64,000 bases of DNA, from the NCBI RefSeq assembly GCF_023159225.1, contig NC_063174.1:41155691-41219690 (forward strand), given 5' to 3'. Under the pieces are notes generated by a model. That model had not been told where the DNA came from and ran no database searches. It worked only from the letters and a program-made list of their open reading frames with translations. The position numbers were made by a program, and so were the translations under genes. This stretch comes from Perognathus longimembris pacificus (Eukaryota; Chordata; Mammalia; Rodentia; Heteromyidae). This document shows positions 9,927-20,905 of this stretch, piece after piece; position 1 is the stretch's first letter; every line of letters begins with the position of its first letter.

Positions 9927-10220
9927 GAGCTGGAGGCATGGCTCAAGTAGTAGAGGCCCTGACTTCAAACCCAGCATAGCTGGGTAACAGTGGCTCACGC
10001 CTGTAATCCTAGCTACTCAGGAGGCTGAGATCTGAGGATTGCGGTTCAAAGCCAGCCCTGGCAGGAAAGTCTGTGAGACTCTTATCTCCAATTAGCCACC
10101 ATAAAACTGGAAGTGGTGCTGTAGCTCAAATGGTAGAGTGCTAGTTTTGAGCTGAAGAACTAAGGGACAGTGTCCAGACCCAGAGTTCAAGCCCCATGAC
10201 CAACAAAACAACAACAAAAA
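9927..10220 (+). mobile_element. ID fragment followed by a 7SL/ID chimeric SINE
   Basis: A short ID-like piece (GAGGCATGGCTCAAGTAGTA) abuts a full chimeric SINE from about 9975, with an AACAACAA tail. Confidence 0.85.
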
Positions 10221-10446
10221 ACAGCATATAACAAGAAAAGGTAGGACCTAGTGGGAGGTTTTAAGTCATTAAGGCTATGCTTGGAAGAGCACTGCAGGAT
10301 GCTGGTGTCTCCCTCACTCCGTTTTTCTTCCTAGCCACTATACAGTGATTGAAGCATAGGCAGAAAGCAATGTGGATTGAAACCTCTGAAACTATGAGTC
10401 AAAATAAACGTTTCCTTTTGTTTTTTTCTTCTATTAAAACACCCAT

Positions 10447-10658
10447 GTGGGCTGGGGATATAGCCTAGTGGCAAGAGTGCCTGCCTCGGATACACGAGGC
10501 CCTAGGTTCGATTCCCCAGCACCACATATACAGAAAACGGCCAGAAGCGGCGCTGTGGCTCAAGTGGCAGAGTGCTAGCCTTGAGCGGGAAGAAGCCAGG
10601 GACAGTGCTCAGGCCCTGAGTCCAAGGCCCAGGACTGGCCAAAAAAAAAAAAACAAAC
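10447..10658 (+). mobile_element. dimeric ID-ID SINE, young subfamily
   Basis: Full-length dimer inserted in the MaLR LTR with an 11-bp duplication AAAACACCCAT (10436-10446 and 10659-10669). Nearly identical to the copy at 2892. Confidence 0.95.
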
Positions 10659-10682
10659 AAAACACCCATACCATATTGACAG

Positions 10683-10805
10683 TTCTTTTTGCTTTAGTAA
10701 TTTTTCAGATAGGGTCATTTTGTCCAGAACCAGCCTCTATCCTATCTACCTACCCATGCCCTCTGTGTAGCTGGAATCACAGGTGTTCATTACGATGCCC
10801 AGCTT
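10683..10805 (-). mobile_element. B1-like 7SL monomer
   Basis: Minus-strand 7SL arm within the LTR; diverged. Confidence 0.65.
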
Positions 10806-10870
10806 AAACCTTTCCTTTTTAAGTTGTTTCAGGTATTTTGTTACACTAACAGAAAGCTGACTAACACATA

Positions 10871-12212
10871 TTTCACGCAGGGTGTGGGGGGAATGCATGT
10901 AAAGGTCCTGTTGCTGGACTAAAAAAAAACAAAAAAAGGCAAGAATGAGAGACAGGGAAGCAGGCTATGAAAGGCAACATGAGATGGTGTTTGCGGGCTG
11001 GATTCTGTGGATCTCTTGTGGCCTAAGGAGGCCCCAGGCATCTCAGCAGGAGTAGCAGGTTGGATTTTGGGTCTGAAGCCTTTTGCATGGCTATGTGTAC
11101 AGAGTAGATTGGAGAAGGCTGGGCTGATTGTCATGAAATGAAGAGGTTTTGCTGCAGGCTCAGGTACGCTGAGAATAAGTGGAACTCAATGTTGGTGGAG
11201 ATAGAGGAAAGGACATGGGCCTTAGGAGATACTGCCAGGATTTGGTAGCCTATGGGATTTAGGGTTAAGGGAGAATTTTCTGTTCTGGACTCATGGTCTC
11301 CTGTGTTGAATTTGGCACATGGTCCATGCTCACAGCTGTCAGTTCTTATGAGGGTAAGTACAATCTTAGGCTAATTTCCCCTTTGTCACAAGGCAAATTG
11401 CAACCTTGGGAAGTTCCTGAAGGTTCTTATCAAGGACTTCCTAGATACTGAAGTCTGGACCCATGTACACCAGCCAGAAGTACAGACACATGCCAGTTAC
11501 AGGCATGCCGGGGCTGCCTTTCCTCCTTTAGCCAACCAGAACACCAGCAGGATACCTGAGAACCCTAGCTACAGGGAACACACACTCTCTAGGGGTGTGG
11601 CAGGTGGAAGTAGGTGTGTAGAAAGAGGAGGGGCAAGCCCAGTGGTCTCAGGAACTCTCACTTTCCTTCCCCAGGCCCCCTGGAAACTGGAAGGTGATCC
11701 GTGTGACACCTCAGATTGGGAGTCGGTCCTGGCTTGGGTGCTGCATGCATTTGCATGCCCTTCTGTGTTTCCTCATTCACAAAGCATGGATGAAGACCCA
11801 TGTCCCTGCCCGCCCCCCCGCCATAAGGTTTGCAGGATCCAAAGACATAGCTGAGGTGCTGATGCACTGTGGGTAAGTGGGAGAGGCTGCTGTTCTGATT
11901 TCCGGGCTTCAGAACTTGTCTTCACCCACTGAGGGCTGTCCTGGTCTCCCAGTAGGACTCTGTGAAGGACGGAGGAAAGCATGGGAGAGATTTCTACTCC
12001 CACCGCTGAGTTTATCTGGTCACATCCCCAGTCTTTGCCTTATCAAGAACTCACAGACAAAATCTAGGAAAAGGGTGTTTTACTTCTGCCTCAAGAGACA
12101 AGACTGGAACCTAGAAAGCAGCTCTTGAGAAACCTGAAAACAACATGGCTTCTCTCCCAGGTAGGGACAGGGAGGAAATGAGCAGAGGAGAGAGGTTCTA
12201 GCAGAACTGGAG
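10871..12212. other. no gene seen; intron 1 single-copy DNA
   Basis: No exon-like segment or known repeat recognised over 1.3 kb. The small frames around 11600-12000 show no domain. Confidence 0.45.
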
Positions 12213-12412
12213 GAGGCGCCAGGGCTGAGATCTGCTGAGGATCATGGTTCAAAGACAGCCCTGAGTAGGAAAGTCCATGAGACTTTCCAATTAACTGTTC
12301 AAAAGCCAAAAGTAGAGCTATGGTTCAAGTGACAGAGCTGCAGCCTCGAGCAAAAAAGCAGAGACAAAGTTCAGGCCCTGAGTTCCAGTCCCAGGACTGG
12401 TGCACACCTATG
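12213..12412 (+). mobile_element. 7SL/ID chimeric SINE, old and 5' decayed
   Basis: GAGGATCATGGTTCAAAG and GTTCAGGCCCTGAGTTC are still readable; the head is degraded. Confidence 0.75.
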
Positions 12413-13262
12413 CACACGTACACACAGAGACTGGAAGAGGCTCTTGCAAGGTGGCAGAGGATGGTGGGGGATGTGGGGAGCTGTTGCCTGATTGGAGGCA
12501 AACGAGGGAGAAGAGGCTGCTCTGGCTCTGAGCTCTGAGCCCTGAGAGCAGCTGCCCCAAGCAGGCCTCTCCCTTCTTGTCTCAAAGACACAGGGTCTCA
12601 CTTTAACACACTTCTCCAATGCTCAACAATCAGAAACAAGTTCTCTAAGTTACAGTCTGAAGTCTATAAGGCCTTCGGATGGAGTAATGATGCAAGGAAA
12701 TGCAGTGTTGGTGAGAAGGAAAAAAAGAAAAGGTGTGGACATGTCATTTCCACACCACCACAACGGCAGCCACGATTAGCTCCTGCCTTGGGTGGCCCAG
12801 GTGCTTTTCATTTTCTTCTTTATACCCTCCCCTTCCTCTTTTCGGCATTGACTAAAAAAAAAATAAAAAGAGTTTGTACTACTTTAAACCAGAAGAAAAA
12901 AGGGGGAAAAAAAAAACCACAAGAAGTTAAGTGCATTGATTTCTTCTGAACCAAATGATCTAAAATCAGTTTGAAATCTCTCCAAGCTCTAGGTTCCTTT
13001 AGGGCTTAGAGGCTGAGCCGGTTATTAAAGCTGCCCCTGCCCAGACTCACCCCCATACCTCCACTTCCACAAAGTAACTCAGTTAGTGGCTGCAGTACCC
13101 TATGGCAAGAGTCACCCCCCACCCCTCTGCCAAAGCTAAGGCCATGCAGGAGTTCATGGCCAGATTCCAGGAACCCATCCTCAAGTACTGGTCAGGAATA
13201 GAAGATAGCAGATCTCCAAAACTAGCCAGCTCTGTCCTTGGCTTGGGCTGGCCCTGTCCCTG
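12413..13262. other. no gene seen; possible old L1 3' tail
   Basis: Around 12800-12910 a CATTTTCTTCTTTATAC phrase followed by A-rich DNA resembles an L1M 3' end; weak. Otherwise unique. Confidence 0.4.
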
Positions 13263-13449
13263 ATCTCTTTTTGCTCAAGGCTAGCACTCTACCACTATGA
13301 ACCACAGAGCCACTTCCAGTTTTCAGGTGGTTAGTTGGAGAGAAGAGTCTCACAGACTTTCCTGACGAGGCTGGCTTTGAACCATGATTTTCACATCTCA
13401 GCCTCCCAAGTAGCTAGGATTACAGGCGTGAACCACCAGCACCTGGCTA
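13263..13449 (-). mobile_element. 7SL/ID chimeric SINE, 3' truncated
   Basis: 7SL arm complete (GCCTCCCAAGTAGCTAGGAT). The ID arm starts at TTTTTGCTCAAGGCTAGC but lacks its distal half and tail. Confidence 0.85.
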
Positions 13450-14416
13450 AGGCAGAGCCATTCTTCTGGCCACCTTAACTGTCTGATCTCACATGAGCTG
13501 TGTGTGCTTTCTAGACTGGTGTACCAGTACTGGTAAGTGTGCCTGTGTCTGTGCATTCATGTTTGTGTGCACTGTGTGTATGTGTATGTATCCTCTGCTC
13601 TGGAGGACAGACAGAAGAGAGCCTTGGATTTTGAAGCTAAGAAGGTTTCTTGGAGTTCTGTGGGTTGGGGCCCCACAAGAAGAGAGGGGAAGAAGGTAGC
13701 TCCATGAAGCTGGAGCCCCCAGGGACTGTCTCCTAAGCGGAGAATTTAGCAGGGCTAAAAGTTTCTGCTCCCAGTCTAGGGGAAGGCATCCATCCAGAGA
13801 TCCCCAGGAGTCTAATTACAGCCTCCCTCCAAGTGCAGTTGCCCTGGACTCCAGTCATGCAGAGCAACTTTGGTTTCCTTATCTAGGAAATGTATGAGAG
13901 AGCTAGGAGAAGTTGACTGCTAACAACTCAGCTCTACAATACCCTGGGATTCTATTGGGAGAAAAGGAACAATAACTTACACTGGGATCCAAACTGTTCT
14001 AAATGCTCCTTTGAGCCTAACAATGTAGGGGGGAGGCTTTCTCTTTCAGCTGTGGCTGTCTGACATGTGTCACACACCCAAACTACCAACAACTGTTAGG
14101 AAAGCTGAGGGGGGAGGGGGCGGAAATAGGGCAGGGAAGAATCACCAAGGGAGTATGAATTCAAAGGGTCCGAATGCCAATGTCTCAGAGGAAAAAGAGG
14201 CGGGAGAGGAGCCTGATCCTTGCCACCAGGCTTTGCTCCTCAGCCTCTCAGGTGCACTTGGGGCTGCCTCATTACTGTGGCTCTTACAGCAGCATCAAAG
14301 GCTTGGGAGAAAGATGGGAGTTCAGGGCCTAATAAGAAGATCCCAGGGATTTCAACTGGGATCTCTCTAGGGCTTCACCCTAGAGAATCAGATACAAACT
14401 AGTCCTCACAAAGACT
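13450..14416. other. no gene seen; intron 1 single-copy DNA
   Basis: Unique sequence with a short TGTG-rich patch near 13550-13590. No exon evidence. Confidence 0.45.
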
Positions 14417-14512
14417 TGAAGCTGGGGGTGGGCTCACACTTGGAATCCTCGCTACTTAGGAGGCTGAGATGTGAAGATCAAAGTCTCACCAGGCAGGAAA
14501 GTCCATGAATCT

Positions 14513-14594
<82 letters not shown>
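14513..14594 (+). repeat. (TC)n microsatellite
   Basis: About 80 bp of pure TC; on the minus strand it is the GA tail of the adjoining dimeric SINE. Confidence 0.97.
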
Positions 14595-14597
<3 letters not shown>

Positions 14598-14752
14598 AGT
14601 TCCTGGGGCTTGAACTCAGGGTCTGAGCACTGTCCCTGGCTTCCTTTTGCTCAAAGCTAGCACTCTAGCTCTTGAGCGACAGTGCCACTTCCCGCTTTTT
14701 CTGTTTGTGTGTTGCTGAGGAATCAAACCCAGGGCTTCGTGCATGGTAGGCA
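14595..14752 (-). mobile_element. dimeric ID-ID SINE
   Basis: Minus-strand dimer with GCCAGTTCCTGGGGCTTGAA at its tail side and a clear left unit, nested in a plus-strand chimeric SINE. Confidence 0.85.
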
Positions 14753-14814
14753 CTAAGGGACAGTGCCCAGGCCCTGAATTCAAGACCCAGTGCTGGTGCA
14801 TGAATGGCTATATA

Positions 14815-14815
<1 letters not shown>

Positions 14816-14859
<44 letters not shown>

Positions 14860-14866
14860 CGCGCGC
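14816..14866 (+). repeat. (CA)n microsatellite
   Basis: About 40 bp of CA ending in ATGCGCGCGC, at the 3' end of the preceding SINE. Confidence 0.95.
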
Positions 14867-15043
14867 CATCACCACCACCACTAACAACAACAAAACCTCC
14901 CCACCAACAACAGAGAAACAAAGACTAAGTCAGGCTTGAAATCACCCACTCTAACTGGATGAGGGTGGTCTGCACAGCTCAGCGGTCTGCCTGAAGCAAC
15001 AGTGTTCTTCAAGTTAGTGGTTCTCCAACAAATAAAACTATAC

Positions 15044-15156
15044 AGCTGGATGCCAGTGGCTCACGACTGCAATCCTAGCTACTTAGGAAGCTGGGATTTG
15101 AAGATCACAGTTAGCCAGCCTGGGCAGGAAAGTCCTCCAGACCTTTATTTCCAATT

Positions 15157-15198
<42 letters not shown>

Positions 15199-15300
15199 CT
15201 GGGAATGGAGCTATGGTTCAAGTGGTAGAGTGCTAGCCTTGAGCAAAAAAGCTCAGATAACAACCAGGCCCTGAGTTCAAACCCCAGGAGTTGCGTAGGG
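15044..15300 (+). mobile_element. 7SL/ID chimeric SINE with internal (CA)n
   Basis: Full chimeric SINE whose central linker carries about 37 bp of CA repeat (15160-15197). Confidence 0.88.
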
Positions 15301-15547
15301 GCATGTAGCTCCCCCAACCCCAACACTTATAGCTGATTGAAGCTGATTATTACATCCTGATTTTCAAATGAGAGAACTGAAACTCAGAAAGAGTCAGGAG
15401 CTCTCCCAGAGATTACATTGGAACTCAGGTTTAATTTATTCCAAAATCTGAGCTCTTCTTAATCACACCTGTCAGGGTGTACCTACTAACATCATAAGTG
15501 GACTGGGGGGTTGATAGTGGGGGGGGGAATTGAATTTTTCAGTGTGG

Positions 15548-15668
15548 GGGAGGGTTATTTTGCATTTTGAAGGTGTTACTATATAGCCAAAGTTGGTCTT
15601 GAACCCATGATCCTCCTACCTCTGCCTCTAAAGTGCTGAGATTATAGGCATATGCTATCAAACCAGCT
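15548..15668 (-). mobile_element. B1-like 7SL monomer
   Basis: Minus-strand arm with AAGTGCTGAGATTATAGGCA. Confidence 0.7.
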
Positions 15669-16264
15669 AAGCAATGGTTTCACATGGGTTAAAAAGATTC
15701 CACAGTGAAGACGATAAGAAATGGGAACCAGCAGAAAAGATTAAGAGATTCAGGATGATTTAGCAGCCCTGGGGTGGCTGCCTAGATAACCTTTGAAGAC
15801 CTGCATTCAAATAAATATAGAGCCAATCTGAGGATCCTGAGAACTATCAACACTATCTCAGTGCAACTGGAGAGATTGCTTTAAACTGAAAGATAAAAGC
15901 CAGAACTTCCTAGTAGGGCAGAAGATTAGACAGAAATGATTAAAATCTTTAAGAATAGGTGCTAGACCATCTTCTAGTCAGATAACACACAAACTGTTCT
16001 GCAACTGTGAAGAGCTGTGACTGTGGTAACTGTTAAAGGGAAGCTTAGGGCTGGATTGATGATTTCCAGCCAGTAAGAGCCACCAAGTCAACGTGGAGCC
16101 ATTAGCGCTGCTTGCTGCATCTGCCTCCAGGGGTGGGGACAGCCGAGGAGTGCATAAAAGTCAAGGAAAACTCAGAATTTCCCTTTCTTCTTTCAGCTTG
16201 CCTAATCTGCAGACACAACACAACTTCTTCCATCTCTATTGGCTCCTAACAGCTCTTTTGTGTG
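15669..16264. other. no gene seen; intron 1 single-copy DNA
   Basis: 600 bp of AT-moderate unique sequence with no recognised repeat or exon. Confidence 0.45.
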
Positions 16265-16482
16265 TGCTTACTAGTTTTGGGGTTTGAACTCAGGGTCTGG
16301 GCACTGTCTCTGAGCCTCTTTGTGCCGAAGGCCAGCTCTCTTCCACTTGAGCCACACCACCACTTCTGGCCTTTTGTGAGTAGTTTCTTGGAGATAAGAC
16401 TCTTATGAACTTTCCTGCTCAGATGGATCTCAGCCCCCTGAATAGCTAGGAATTATAGGCATGAGCTGCTGACACCTGGTCA
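16265..16482 (-). mobile_element. 7SL/ID chimeric SINE
   Basis: Complete but diverged minus-strand copy. Confidence 0.85.
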
Positions 16483-16675
16483 GATCTCAGTAATTTTTTG
16501 CCCAAGGTTGCCACTCGACCACTTCTGGCTTTTTCTATATATGTGGTGCTGAGGAATCGAACCCAGGGCTTCATGTATGGGAGGCAAGCACTTTACCACT
16601 AGGCTGTATTCCCGGCCCGGGAATCTCTCAGTCTTTTGAGTAGGATGATAGGCGTGAGCCAGAGGTACTCAACTC
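16483..16675 (-). mobile_element. dimeric SINE left unit with flanking 7SL remnant
   Basis: 16497-16617 is most of a minus-strand dimer (GAGGAATCGAACCCAGGGCT); 16620-16675 is the head of a decayed chimeric SINE that it interrupts. Confidence 0.7.
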
Positions 16676-17399
16676 CTAACAGATCTTAATCATAGTCTCT
16701 TAAAGGAAAAAAAGAAAGAAACCACTGTGGTCATGAGCAAACAGGGCCGCAAGTACTTTGACTCCCTCCATGATGAGGTGGGGGCTTCTGGCCTCTGTCA
16801 CTCATGGGCTGTGATGGGGTCACCCAGGAACACAGCACAGAGCACAGAGCACAGCAGGAGTGGTCCTGTGTGACATCTAAGGCCAGGCTATAGAAGGCTG
16901 GGTAACTTTCACCTTGACCTTGGCACCTGCTCTTGGAACCTTGAGCTGCTCTGTAGGTAGCTGAACTACTCAGTGTTTCCCACGCAGGAGAGGCCAGGTG
17001 TGAGAACGGGCTCTTGTCGATGGAACCCACTGAGCCACCCAGCCATCTTCAAGATGCCAGACATCTGAATGAAGCCACCCCAGGCTCTCCAAACAAATCC
17101 ATCTGTCTCCAGGTAGGTGGGTGATCACCTGCCCAGCTCCGCCTGCTTTCCTGACCCCTCAAAGTCATGAGGGATGTGGAATGAGACGTAAGCCATACAA
17201 GTTTTGCAGGTGCCTGGAACATCTTTCTCCTTTTCAGCTGCAGTCTCTCTCTCCATCACTTCCCAGCCATGTTTCTCAGAAGCTTGGCTCGCAGAAGCAC
17301 ATTTTAGGTCTTCACTCCAAGGCCGCTCCCTCTGGTAGGGCTGCCTCTCTGTTCCTGCGTCCACAATCTAGATTTTAGGCTCTCTGGTTATCTGCTCTC
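16676..17399. other. no gene seen; intron 1 single-copy DNA
   Basis: Unique, moderately GC-rich. Short frames on both strands have no recognisable family and no splice-bounded exon stands out. Confidence 0.45.
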
Positions 17400-17590
17400 A
17401 AGGACTTCTCATGTTTCCTCCCCAAGTGCCTATCACGGACTCTATTTATATATGTGTGATTGTTGATTCATGTCTTTCTCCCTAACCAGACTGCAGGTTC
17501 AAGGGGTGGGGACTGTGTTGCTCATTCTTGCATCTCCTTGCCTGCTTTATAGTAGGCACTCAGCTAATTTCATGATGAATAAGCCATTAG
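17400..17590 (+). mobile_element. L2 3' end relic
   Basis: Pattern of the L2 3' end: CTGCAGGTTC...GGGGACTGTGTTG...TTGCATCTCC...TAGTAGGCACTCAGCTAAT, then a decayed terminal repeat. Confidence 0.65.
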
Positions 17591-17639
17591 CAAGGGAGAT
17601 AGATGTACTGTACTGAGGCTTTCTGGTAAGAAAGTACTT

Positions 17640-17756
17640 TCCAGAAGTGGTATGCACCTGTCATCCTAGCTCTCAGGGAGGAGGCTGAGGCAAGAAGGTC
17701 ATAAGTTCAAAACCAGCCTGGATTACATAGTAAGATCTCAAAAAATAAAATAAAAT
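17640..17756 (+). mobile_element. B1-like 7SL monomer
   Basis: CACCTGTCATCCTAGC core, AGCCTGGATTACATAG, and an AAATAAAAT tail. First member of a 1.2-kb SINE pile-up. Confidence 0.75.
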
Positions 17757-18172
17757 CAGCTAACACTAGTGACTCACACCTATAATCCTAGCAACACGGT
17801 AGGCTGAGATCTGAGGGTTGAAGTCCAAAGTCAGCCCAGGCAGAAAAGTCTATAAGACTCTTAGCTTCAAGTAACTAACAAAAAAACAGAAAGTGTGGGG
17901 CTGGGAATGTGGCTTAGTGGTAGAGTGCTTGCTTAGCATGTGTGAAGCCCAGGGTTTTGATTCTTCAGCACCACATAAACAGAAAAGCCGGAAGTGGCGC
18001 TGTGGCTCAAGTGGTAGAGTGCTAGCCTTGAGCAAAAGGAAGCCAGGGACAGTGCTCAGGCTCTGAGTTCAAGCCCCAGGACTGGCAAATAAATAAATAA
18101 ATAAATAAAGGAGGAAGTGGAGCTATGAGTCAAGTGGTAGAACACTAGCCTTGAGCAAAAAAGCTCAGGAGC
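17757..18172 (+). mobile_element. 7SL/ID chimeric SINE split by a dimeric SINE
   Basis: 7SL arm 17757-17895 and ID arm from about 18109, interrupted by the dimer at 17896-18108. Its last part (about 18421-18478) may lie beyond a further chimeric insertion. Confidence 0.8.
17896..18108 (+). mobile_element. dimeric ID-ID SINE
   Basis: Older dimer type with GGCTTAGTGGTAGAGTGC in the left unit and an (AAAT)n tail. Confidence 0.88.
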
Positions 18173-18420
18173 TGGGCACTAGTGGCTCATGCCTGTAATC
18201 CTAGCTACTCAGGAGGCTGGGATCTGAGGATCAAGGTTCAAAGCCAGCCTGGGCAGAAAAGTCCCGTGAGACTCAATAAAACACTCAAAAACTGGAAATG
18301 GTGCTGTGGCTCAAGTGGTAGAGAACTAGCCTTGAGCACAAAGAGCTCAGTGACAGCACCCAAGCCCTGAGTTCAAACCCTACAACCAACAACAACAACA
18401 ACAACAACAACAACAAAAAA
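18173..18420 (+). mobile_element. 7SL/ID chimeric SINE with (AAC)n tail
   Basis: Complete copy; the tail has expanded into (AAC)n at about 18387-18415. Confidence 0.9.
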
Positions 18421-18491
18421 CAAGTTCAGGCATAGTGGCCATGCCCTGAGTTCAAGCACCAAAGAAAACAAACAAACAAACAAATCAAGGA

Positions 18492-18825
18492 CAGCTGTTC
18501 ACTGGTGGCTCATACCTATAATCCTAGTTACTCAGGGGGCCGAGATCTGAGGATTTCCGTTCAAGTCAGCCCTGGCACATTCTTATATTCAATTAACCAG
18601 CAAAAAGCTGGAAATGGAGCTGTGGCTCAAGTGGTAGAATGCTAGCCTTGAACAAAAAAGCCAAGCAAGAGTACAAGGCCCGAAGTTAAGCCCCAGTACC
18701 AGCACAAAAACAAATAATATCAACAACAAAAACACACATCTAGAGGTATGGCTCAAGTGGTAAAGTGCCTGCCTAGAAAACTGAAGGCCCTGAGTTAAAA
18801 CCACGGTACCACAAAACCCAAATGA
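18492..18825 (+). mobile_element. 7SL/ID chimeric SINE followed by an ID-like monomer
   Basis: 18492-18712 is a chimeric SINE; 18737-18820 is an ID-like monomer (TAGAGGTATGGCTCAAGTGG). Confidence 0.82.
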
Positions 18826-19049
18826 ACCCTAAAACAAACATAGAAAAGAAGAAGAGGAATGAAAAGTGCTTTCCAGGATCCAGAGTGGAGGTTACACCTG
18901 CCGGAGGCACATTTAGTTCTGCACAAGACATTTCTTGAGCAGTCACTTTTGACTACTTCTTGGGATGCAAAAATAGTCAGGTAGCACCTGCTATGGGAGG
19001 GCTGAGAAACACAGCCTAGCAAAGAAAAGAGCCCACGGAATGGAAGAGG

Positions 19050-19415
19050 AGCTGACAGAGCACAAACAGCCCCATCCTGGGATGGTAATGGGTGGGGGAA
19101 GTGGGAAGATCTTTCTCAGAGAAGGCAGCATCTGAAATGAGTCTGGAAGATCCAATAGGAAAGACAGTGAAAGTGGTACTTTTCTAGAGAGGAAGCATCA
19201 CAAAAGTATGGGTGTGTGTGGGTAGAGAAAGTCGGAGTGGTTTGGTGTTGCTGGAAACCAACAGGAAGGTGAGGTAGGAAGGCCATCTTAAGCCTGTGGG
19301 CAGTAGGAAACCAATGATTGGTGTAGCACGGAATTATATGGCTCTGCCACAGAGCAGCAATGGACAGAAAAGATTGAATGAGAAATGAGTGAGAAGAAAG
19401 GCTGAAATTCCTGTT
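19050..19415 (-). mobile_element. L2 relic, part 1
   Basis: Reverse-orientation L2: AGAAGGCAGCATCTGAAATG, then the characteristic TCTTAAGCC...GGAAACCAATG section. Interrupted by an L1 from about 19420. Confidence 0.7.
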
Positions 19416-19419
19416 AAGA

Positions 19420-19845
19420 GTTTATCGTAGCTTCATCCCTATTTACAAAAGCTAAGAAATGGCATTCACCTAGGTGCTCATCAACAGTGAATGAATAAGA
19501 AATATAGTGTATGTGTGTGTATGCATGCACATGGACTGTTATTCGGTCATAAAAAGGAATTAAATGGATAAAATTAGAAGACACAGTGTTCAATGAAATG
19601 ATCCAGACACACACAAATAGAGGAAATAACTTCCCATGTTCTACAGCAAAGTAGGAAGTTCATACGAACATAGTACATATTTTAGGATAGTCTAGAAGAA
19701 AGGAGATGGAAGGCTCCAGACACAAAACAATAAGAAGAGGGACATACTAATTCTCCTGATTTTATCAGTTCATGTTGTATGTGGTGAAATATATTGAGCC
19801 TTATTAATATGTACAATGAATATGAGACAGACTGTCAGACTATGT
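19420..19845 (+). mobile_element. L1 3' end inserted in L2
   Basis: CTAGGTGCTCATCAACAGTG, TTATTCGGTCATAAAAAGGA, AATGATCCAGACACA and, near the end, TTAATATGTACAATGAATAT are typical of L1 ORF2-end and 3' UTR. Heavily mutated and not coding. Confidence 0.82.
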
Positions 19846-19849
19846 AGAA

Positions 19850-20045
19850 TGCAGGAGAAGATGAGGACCTAAAGTTTGTGGCGAAGTGGATATTAAAGAG
19901 AAAGGAGTCAAGAATGAATTCCAAGTTTCTGACTTTGTTAACTAATTAAAGTACTTTTGTACATTTCAGGATCCAGAGTCTTAGGCAGTCACCTCAGGAC
20001 ATTAGGGATGTGAAAATAGACACAGAAGGTAATGTGACCAGCTGA
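19850..20045 (-). mobile_element. L2 relic, part 2
   Basis: AAGGAGTCAAGAATGAATTC followed by CCAAGTTTCTGACTT continues the reverse L2 after the L1. Confidence 0.55.
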
Positions 20046-20062
20046 AAACTAGCTGGGAGCTT

Positions 20063-20125
20063 CTAATCCTGCTGCCTCCGCCTCCTGGGGATTGGGACTA
20101 CAGGTGTGAATCACTACCCTTGGCT
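20063..20125 (-). mobile_element. 7SL (B1-like) fragment
   Basis: CCTCCGCCTCCTGGGGATTG...ACAGGTGTGAATCACTA on the minus strand. Confidence 0.6.
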
Positions 20126-20139
20126 TTCTTTTCCTTTTT

Positions 20140-20342
20140 TTTTTTTTTTTGGCCAGTCCTGGGCCTTGGACTCAGGGCCTGAGCACTGTCCCTGGCTTCT
20201 TTTTGCTCAAGGCTAGCACTCTGCCACTTGAGCCACAGCGCCCCTTCTGGCCATTTTCTGTATATGTGGTGCTGGGGAATCGAACCTAGGGCTTCATGTA
20301 TGGGAGGCAAGCTCTCTTGCCACTAGGCCATATCCCCAGCCC
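20140..20342 (-). mobile_element. dimeric ID-ID SINE
   Basis: Full minus-strand dimer flanked by a 16-bp duplication CTTTCTTTTCCTTTTT (20124-20139 and 20343-20358). Confidence 0.93.
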
Positions 20343-20377
20343 CTTTCTTTTCCTTTTTAAGTGTATAGTCAAATGAT

Positions 20378-20436
20378 TGTGTGTGTGTGTGTGTGTGTGT
20401 ATACACATACACACATATATATGTATATATATGTGG
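20378..20436 (+). repeat. (TG)n/(TA)n mixed microsatellite
   Basis: TG run followed by TA/CA units. Confidence 0.9.
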
Positions 20437-20447
20437 TTTTGTTTTTG

Positions 20448-20672
20448 TTTTGTCAGTAGTGGGTCTTGAACTCTGAATCTGGGTGCTGTCCCTGAGCTCT
20501 TCAGCTCAAGGCTAGCACTCTACCACTTGAGCCACTTCCGGTTTTTCTGGTAGTTAATTGGAGATAAGAATCTTATGGACTTTCCTGCCCAGGCTGGCCT
20601 TCAACTGTGACCCTCAGATCTAAGCCTCGTGTGTAGCTAGGATAACAGGTGTGAGGCACCAGCACCCAGCTA
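20448..20672 (-). mobile_element. 7SL/ID chimeric SINE
   Basis: Complete minus-strand copy. Confidence 0.9.
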
Positions 20673-20699
20673 TGGATATATTTAAAGAATGAAGTAATA

Positions 20700-20905
20700 G
20701 GGGCTGGGAATATGGCCTAATGGCAAGAGTGCTTGCCTCATATACATGAAGCCCTAGGTTCAATTCCTTAGCACCACATATATAGAAAAGGCCAGAAGTG
20801 GCGCTGTGGTTCAAGTAGCAGAGTGCTAGCCTTGAGCAAAAAGAAGCCAGGGACAGTGCTCAGGCCCTGAGTTCAAGCCCCAGGACTGGCAAAAAATAAA
20901 AAAAG
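20700..20905 (+). mobile_element. dimeric ID-ID SINE
   Basis: Flanked by the imperfect duplication AAAGAATGAAGTAATA / AAAGAATGAAATAATA. Confidence 0.92.

Larger units (their letters stand above)
10228..10870 (+). mobile_element. MaLR (ERVL-type) LTR, interrupted by two SINEs
   Basis: The head resembles the MST/THE1/MLT class phrase for GGACCTAGTGGGAGGT. Towards the end come AAACCTCTGAAACTATGAGTC and AATAAACG (the poly(A) signal region). The terminal phrase GGTATTTTGTTACACTAACA...CTGACTAACACA lies at about 10829-10866. A dimeric SINE (10447-10658) and a B1-like monomer (10683-10805) are inserted. Noncoding relic. Confidence 0.75.
14417..14808 (+). mobile_element. 7SL/ID chimeric SINE split by a TC tract and an inverted dimer
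   Basis: 7SL arm at 14417-14512 and the distal ID end at 14753-14808, on the plus strand. Between them lie a (TC)n tract and a minus-strand dimeric SINE. Confidence 0.75.
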
